Assembly: GCA_020026375.1 (NCBI GenBank)
Contig: JAHHQN010000017.1
Coordinates: 1 to 48,243 of the forward strand
Direction: 5' to 3'
From: Alistipes sp.
GTDB taxonomy: Bacteria > Bacteroidota > Bacteroidia > Bacteroidales > Rikenellaceae
Length of the DNA stretch: 48,243 bases
Part shown: positions 44,910 through 48,243 of the stretch, in pieces
Position numbering within the stretch: position 1 is the stretch's first letter
How the letters are laid out: every line of letters starts with the position of its first letter
Program-made: the position numbers and the translations under genes
Notes under the pieces: model-generated
What the model saw: the letters and a program-made list of their open reading frames with translations, nothing else
Database searches by the model: none
Told to the model about the DNA's origin: nothing

Positions 44910-45769
44910 AAAAACTTTTACTCTATCTGTTCGCCGCCGCGACCCTCGTGTCGTGTACAGCGCGGAAGACCTCCGACAAGGAGCGGCTGAGTGTCTCGAT
45001 TCTTCCGCTCAGACACATCGTGGAGGCCATCACCGACAAGGACTTCGACATCACGGTGCTGGTACCCTCGGGAGCCGGTCCCGAGACCTTCGAACCCACA
45101 ATCCGCCAATACTCCGAACTCTCCGACTCGCGGCTGATATTCTCCACGGGACTCATCGCCTTCGAGCAACGCCTCCTGTCGAAATTCGGCGATGCGGAGT
45201 CGCAGGAGGGCAAAATCATCAATCTGAGCCGCGGCATCGACCTCCTGGAGGGCAGCTGCACCCACCACGGCGAGCAGTCGCACGCTCCCCACGGCATCGA
45301 CCCCCACATCTGGACCTCGCCCCGCGCCCTCAAAGTCATGGCGCACAACACCTATGCGGCCATTCACCGCCAATACCCCGACTCGGCCAGATACACCGCC
45401 AACCACGAACGCCTGCAACAACGGCTCACCGCGCTGGATTCGCTCGTCGCCGACCAAATCGACCGGAGCGGCGTCCGCCACTTTGTCATCTACCACCCGG
45501 CCATGACCTACTACGCACGCGACTACGGCATCGAGCAGGTGGCCATCGAACACGAGGGCAAGGAGCTGTCGGCCAAACGCATGGCCACCCTCATACAGTG
45601 GGCGCGCAACAACGATATCCGCTGTGTGATGTACCAGAGCCAGTATCCCCGTTCGGCGGTGGAGACCCTCACCCGCGACATTCACGCCGAGGCGGTGGAA
45701 ATTGACCCTCTGAAGGAGGATTTTATCGCCAATATCGAACACATCACCCGCATCATCACAGGATTATGA
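44906..45769 (+). CDS. znuA: Metal (probably zinc) ABC transporter substrate-binding lipoprotein
   Basis: A 287-aa cluster A-1 (ZnuA/TroA-type) binding protein with lipobox LVSC (Cys17). Family ligands are suggested by ILPLRHIV (His37), DPHIW, and YHPAMTYYARDYG, with a late acidic segment. A short His-rich loop, CTHHGEQSHAPHG, precedes DPHIW, as in zinc-binding members; manganese cannot be ruled out. It overlaps the ATPase gene by 4 bp (ATGA) and is preceded by a 13-codon ORF. No permease gene follows. Confidence 0.85.
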   Translation: MKKLLLYLFAAATLVSCTARKTSDKERLSVSILPLRHIVEAITDKDFDITVLVPSGAGPETFEPTIRQYSELSDSRLIFSTGLIAFEQRLLSKFGDAESQEGKIINLSRGIDLLEGSCTHHGEQSHAPHGIDPHIWTSPRALKVMAHNTYAAIHRQYPDSARYTANHERLQQRLTALDSLVADQIDRSGVRHFVIYHPAMTYYARDYGIEQVAIEHEGKELSAKRMATLIQWARNNDIRCVMYQSQYPRSAVETLTRDIHAEAVEIDPLKEDFIANIEHITRIITGL

Positions 45770-46419
45770 CACTCATCTCACTCGAAAATGTAGGTGTGGC
45801 CTACGACGGCCATCAGGTGTTGAGCGACGTGAACCTCACCATCGGCGAGCGCGACTTCATCGGCATCATCGGCCCCAACGGTGGTGGCAAGACCACACTG
45901 GTCAAGGCCATACTGGGTACCGTCCACCACACCGGACGCATCACCCTCTCGCCCACGCTCTTCCGCGGACGCGAACAGCTGATCGGCTACATGCCCCAGC
46001 AGTCGAATTTCGACCGTGCATTCCCCATCTCGGTACTCGAAGTGGTGCTTTCGGGACTGCAGGGACGCAAGGGATTCCGCACACGGTTCTCGTCGGAGGA
46101 CCGGGCGCTGGCCTTCCGTCTGCTCCAGAGGGCCGGCATCGCTCAGGTGGCCGACAGCCCCATCGGCGAAATTTCGGGCGGACAGATGCAGCGCGCCCTG
46201 TTGTGCCGTGCGGTCATCTCGGCCCCCCGGCTGCTGATTCTCGACGAACCGTCGAATTTTGTCGACAACAAATTCGAGAACGAGCTCTATTCGACCCTGC
46301 GTCTGCTCAACCGCCGCATGGCCATCATCATGGTGTCACACGATGTGGAGACCATACGCCACATCGTCAAAGACATCGTGAAGGTCAACGGTCAGGTGCA
46401 GCGCAGCCCGGCAAAATAG
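45766..46419 (+). CDS. znuC: Metal ABC transporter ATP-binding protein
   Basis: A 217-aa ATPase of the ZnuC/TroB type. Walker A is GPNGGGKTT (residues 36-44), the Q-loop is YMPQQS, the signature is EISGGQMQRAL and Walker B is LLILDEPSNFVD, with the switch His in MVSHD. It is somewhat short but appears complete. It overlaps the binding-protein gene by 4 bp. The membrane permease (ZnuB) expected next is absent from the window; the next gene is an unrelated PLP enzyme. Confidence 0.85.
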   Translation: MTLISLENVGVAYDGHQVLSDVNLTIGERDFIGIIGPNGGGKTTLVKAILGTVHHTGRITLSPTLFRGREQLIGYMPQQSNFDRAFPISVLEVVLSGLQGRKGFRTRFSSEDRALAFRLLQRAGIAQVADSPIGEISGGQMQRALLCRAVISAPRLLILDEPSNFVDNKFENELYSTLRLLNRRMAIIMVSHDVETIRHIVKDIVKVNGQVQRSPAK

Positions 46420-46425
46420 CCCCAC

Positions 46426-46506
46426 AGCCGTTTTTTGTACCTATAAATATAGGGACAGACGCACAAATAGGTATAAATGCGTATTACAAAGGGATAAAAA
46501 ACGGCT
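46426..46506. repeat. Long-range inverted repeat between znuC and the PLP enzyme gene
   Basis: AGCCGTTTTTT (46426-46436) and AAAAAACGGCT (46496-46506) are exact reverse complements. Between them TACCTAT (46438-46444) pairs with ATAGGTA (46467-46473), and CCTATA-AA-TATAGG (46440-46453) is itself palindromic. The right arm ends in the -7 box at 46506. It may combine a terminator-like element with operator sites. Confidence 0.5.
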
Positions 46507-46513
46507 ACCTTTG
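46506..46513 (+). promoter_or_regulatory. -7 box (TACCTTTG) of the PLP acyltransferase gene
   Basis: An exact TAnnTTTG match. It predicts a leader of about 110 nt before ATG 46629. Confidence 0.6.
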
Positions 46514-46534
46514 AACGATTGAAAAATCACTTCA

Positions 46535-46583
46535 TTCCGCCCTCCCCCCTTTCGGGATTCGAGGCATGCCCCCGAAGGCGGAA
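46535..46583 (+). promoter_or_regulatory. Structured 5' leader of the PLP acyltransferase gene
   Basis: The continuous right arm CCCGAAGGCGGAA (46571-46583) pairs with TTCCGCC (46535-46541) and TTCGGG (46551-46556), leaving a C-rich 9-nt bulge and a 14-nt loop. No T-run follows, so it is more likely a stability or translation element than a terminator. Confidence 0.45.
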
Positions 46584-46628
46584 CGAAGCCCCGATACGAA
46601 AACTTAAATTCAAAATTAAAGATAAGAA

Positions 46629-47900
46629 ATGGTTGATATTTTTGAACGCCTTGAGAAAAATGCAGGCGGCCCCATCGGTCAGTACATGTCGTACGCACAC
46701 GGTTATTACGCATTCCCCAAACTGGAGGGCGAAATCGGTCCCCACATGCGCTTCCGCGGCAAGGAGATGCTGAACTGGAGTTTGAACAACTACCTGGGTC
46801 TGGCCAACCACCCCGAAGTACGCAAGGCTGATGCCGAGGGTGCGGCAGAGTTCGGTATGGCTGCTCCCATGGGCGCACGTATGATGAGCGGTCAGACCGT
46901 TTACCACGAGCGTCTGGAGCGCGAGCTGGCTGCTTTCGTAGGCAAGGAGGACGCTTTCCTGCTCAACTACGGCTATCAGGGTATGATTTCTATCATCGAC
47001 TGCCTGCTCACCCCCCGCGACGTGGTCGTCTATGACGCCGAGGCTCACGCCTGCATCATCGACGGTCTGAGAATGCACAAGGGCAAGCGTTTCGTATTCG
47101 GTCACAACGACATGGACTCGCTGCGCCTTCAGCTGCAGCACGCCACCGACCTGGCCGAGGAGCAGAAGGGCGGTATCCTGGTCATCACCGAGGGTGTATT
47201 CGGCATGAAGGGTGACCTGGGTAAGCTCGACGAGATTGTCGCTCTGAAAAAGGACTTCAACTTCCGCCTGCTGGTGGACGATGCCCACGGTTTCGGTACC
47301 ATGGGTGAGGGCGGTAGAGGTACCGCTTCGCACTTCGGTGTGGTTGACGGTGTCGACGTGCTGTTCAACACCTTCGCCAAATCGATGGCCGGTATCGGTG
47401 CCTTCGTCAGCGGTCACAGATGGCTCATCAACCTCTTCCGTTACAACATGCGCTCGCAGCTCTACGCCAAGTCGCTGCCCATGCCCATGGTAATCGGCGC
47501 ACTGAAGCGTCTGGAGTTGATTCGCGAGCACCCCGAGTTCCAGGAGAACCTGTGGAAGATTGTCCGCTCGCTGCAGGGCAAGCTGGTGGCCAACGGCTTC
47601 AACATCGGCGTCACCAACTCGCCCGTAACTCCCGTATTCCTCAAGGGTGGTATTCCGGAGGCTACCAACCTGGTCGTTGACCTGCGTGAGAACCACGGTA
47701 TCTTCTGCTCGATGGTTATCTACCCCGTTATCCCGAAGGGCGAAATCATCTTGCGTGTAATCCCCACCGCGGCTCACACCGAGGAGGACGTAGACAAGAC
47801 CATCGAGGCATTCAAGGCTGTACGCCAGAAGCTCGAGGACGGTACTTATGCCAAGATGCCTATTCCTGTTCGCGCTGACGAGGACTTCAAGGTTCGCTAA
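46629..47900 (+). CDS. Alpha-oxoamine synthase family PLP enzyme
   Basis: A 423-aa fold-type I PLP enzyme of the group including serine palmitoyltransferase, 2-amino-3-ketobutyrate CoA ligase (Kbl) and 8-amino-7-oxononanoate synthase. It shows NNYLGLANHP, the His-containing EAHACIIDG, DDAHGFGTMGEGGRG and the PLP lysine in NTFAKSMAGIGAF. These enzymes condense an amino acid with an acyl thioester. In Bacteroidales it could be the sphingolipid enzyme Spt or the cysteate acyl-ACP transferase of sulfonolipid producers; I cannot decide. Codons differ from neighbours (more GGT, GCT, GTA, CGT), as in highly expressed genes. It has its own promoter, structured leader and terminator. Confidence 0.8.
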   Translation: MVDIFERLEKNAGGPIGQYMSYAHGYYAFPKLEGEIGPHMRFRGKEMLNWSLNNYLGLANHPEVRKADAEGAAEFGMAAPMGARMMSGQTVYHERLERELAAFVGKEDAFLLNYGYQGMISIIDCLLTPRDVVVYDAEAHACIIDGLRMHKGKRFVFGHNDMDSLRLQLQHATDLAEEQKGGILVITEGVFGMKGDLGKLDEIVALKKDFNFRLLVDDAHGFGTMGEGGRGTASHFGVVDGVDVLFNTFAKSMAGIGAFVSGHRWLINLFRYNMRSQLYAKSLPMPMVIGALKRLELIREHPEFQENLWKIVRSLQGKLVANGFNIGVTNSPVTPVFLKGGIPEATNLVVDLRENHGIFCSMVIYPVIPKGEIILRVIPTAAHTEEDVDKTIEAFKAVRQKLEDGTYAKMPIPVRADEDFKVR

Positions 47901-47930
47901 TCAGCCGCAAGAAGCTATAAAAATCACAGA

Positions 47931-47966
47931 AAATATGGCGACCCACAGCGGGTCGCCATATTTTTT
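47931..47966 (+). terminator. Intrinsic terminator of the PLP enzyme gene
   Basis: A 14-bp perfect stem (AAATATGGCGACCC with GGGTCGCCATATTT) with a 5-nt loop, ending in TTTTTT. The rest of the 47901-48208 gap is AT-rich promoter DNA without a gene. Confidence 0.93.
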
Positions 47967-48117
47967 ATCCACTGCGGAATATAATATATAGGTATCGAAG
48001 ACCCGGAAGAAGGAAAAACCGACTGCGGAGGACAAAAAAACATGATTTTTAAAAGTTCTGAAAATCAAGCATTTCTAAAAAACTTTACAAAATTATGTAA
48101 TTTTTTTCACCAAAAAA

Positions 48118-48148
48118 TTTGGAGACTAAAAAATTTGTGCTACCTTTG
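48118..48148 (+). promoter_or_regulatory. Promoter of the tRNA (-33 TTTG, -7 TACCTTTG)
   Basis: TTTG at 48118-48121 and TACCTTTG at 48141-48148 with a 19-bp spacer, preceded by A/T tracts (about 48040-48117) that may serve as an UP-like element. Transcription would start about 55 nt before the tRNA. Confidence 0.75.
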
Positions 48149-48208
48149 CAACGCAATCAGGAAATAAGTCCTACCAACAAAGACAACCGATTGCTGAAAA
48201 GACCTTAT

Positions 48209-48243
48209 GCGGAAATAGCTCAGTTGGTAGAGCACAACCTTGC
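48209..48243 (+). tRNA. tRNA-Gly (probably GCC), 5' part only
   Basis: GCGGAAATAGCTCAGTTGG begins the acceptor stem and D-arm, with conserved U8, A14, G18 and G19. The anticodon stem starts ACAACC and the loop begins with U32 and U33, then G34 and C35 at the window edge. The sequence closely matches bacterial tRNA-Gly(GCC); the third anticodon base lies outside the window. Confidence 0.85.

Noticed and set aside
46441..46878. Minus-strand open frame over the promoter of the PLP enzyme gene
   Set aside because: It covers a promoter and leader plus the start of a conserved gene; no domain or ribosome site.

Overview
The window is a chromosomal segment of a GC-rich Bacteroidales bacterium. Rikenellaceae/Alistipes-like is my best guess, inferred from style rather than from a marker gene. 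Supporting signs are many Bacteroidetes-type -7 boxes (TAnnTTTG) upstream of genes, lipoproteins with acidic residues just after the lipobox Cys, ftsK-lolA and gyrA-TPR gene pairs, a PLP acyltransferase of the serine palmitoyltransferase type, serine-type sulfatases and a GH29 fucosidase typical of gut glycan users. Most of the window is housekeeping DNA; the accessory islands are about 3.0-10.3 kb and 39.6-46.5 kb.

Layout. 0.1-2.9 kb (minus): AraC regulator, EamA-type exporter and a small CCG-motif Fe-S protein. 3.0-7.7 kb (minus): three tandem S1 sulfatases; the promoter-proximal one is interrupted by an in-frame TAG at codon 46. 8.0-10.2 kb (plus): a voltage-gated-type K+ channel and a MACPF-domain lipoprotein resembling the Bacteroidales secreted antimicrobial proteins (BSAPs). 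10.3-12.9 kb (minus): long-chain acyl-CoA synthetase and plsY. 13.0-17.9 kb (plus): YitT family protein, miaB, DEAD-box helicase, second AraC regulator. 18.0-21.5 kb (minus): small PH-like membrane protein with an apparent 3' frameshift, then guaB-guaA. 21.7-29.7 kb (minus): gyrA-TPR and ftsK-lolA. 29.7-36.5 kb (minus): plsC-parE-parC-aroK-murI. 36.7-39.6 kb (minus): TPM protein and lemA, and a GH13 enzyme with a terminator-like leader. 39.9-42.6 kb (plus): large transglutaminase-fold lipoprotein. 42.6-44.7 kb (minus): GH29 fucosidase-cutC. 44.8-46.4 kb (plus): metal-binding lipoprotein and ABC ATPase, preceded by a 13-codon upstream ORF. 46.6-47.9 kb (plus): alpha-oxoamine synthase family enzyme. 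The window ends inside a tRNA, most likely tRNA-Gly(GCC).

How the parts fit. The sulfatases, fucosidase and GH13 enzyme suggest use of sulfated, fucosylated host glycans and intracellular alpha-glucan, although no SusCD pair and no sulfatase maturase lies in the window. Topoisomerases (gyrA, parC, parE), the FtsK translocase, purine synthesis (guaBA), phospholipid acylation (plsC, plsY, acyl-CoA synthetase) and cell-wall or aromatic precursors (murI, aroK) form the core. The most interesting observations are regulatory or degenerative: the amber codon in the sulfatase, terminator-like leaders before the GH13 and helicase genes, a near-perfect inverted repeat holding two divergent promoters, a coupled upstream ORF before the metal-uptake genes, and the BSAP-like pore-former. 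I found no CRISPR array, insertion sequence, prophage or rRNA.
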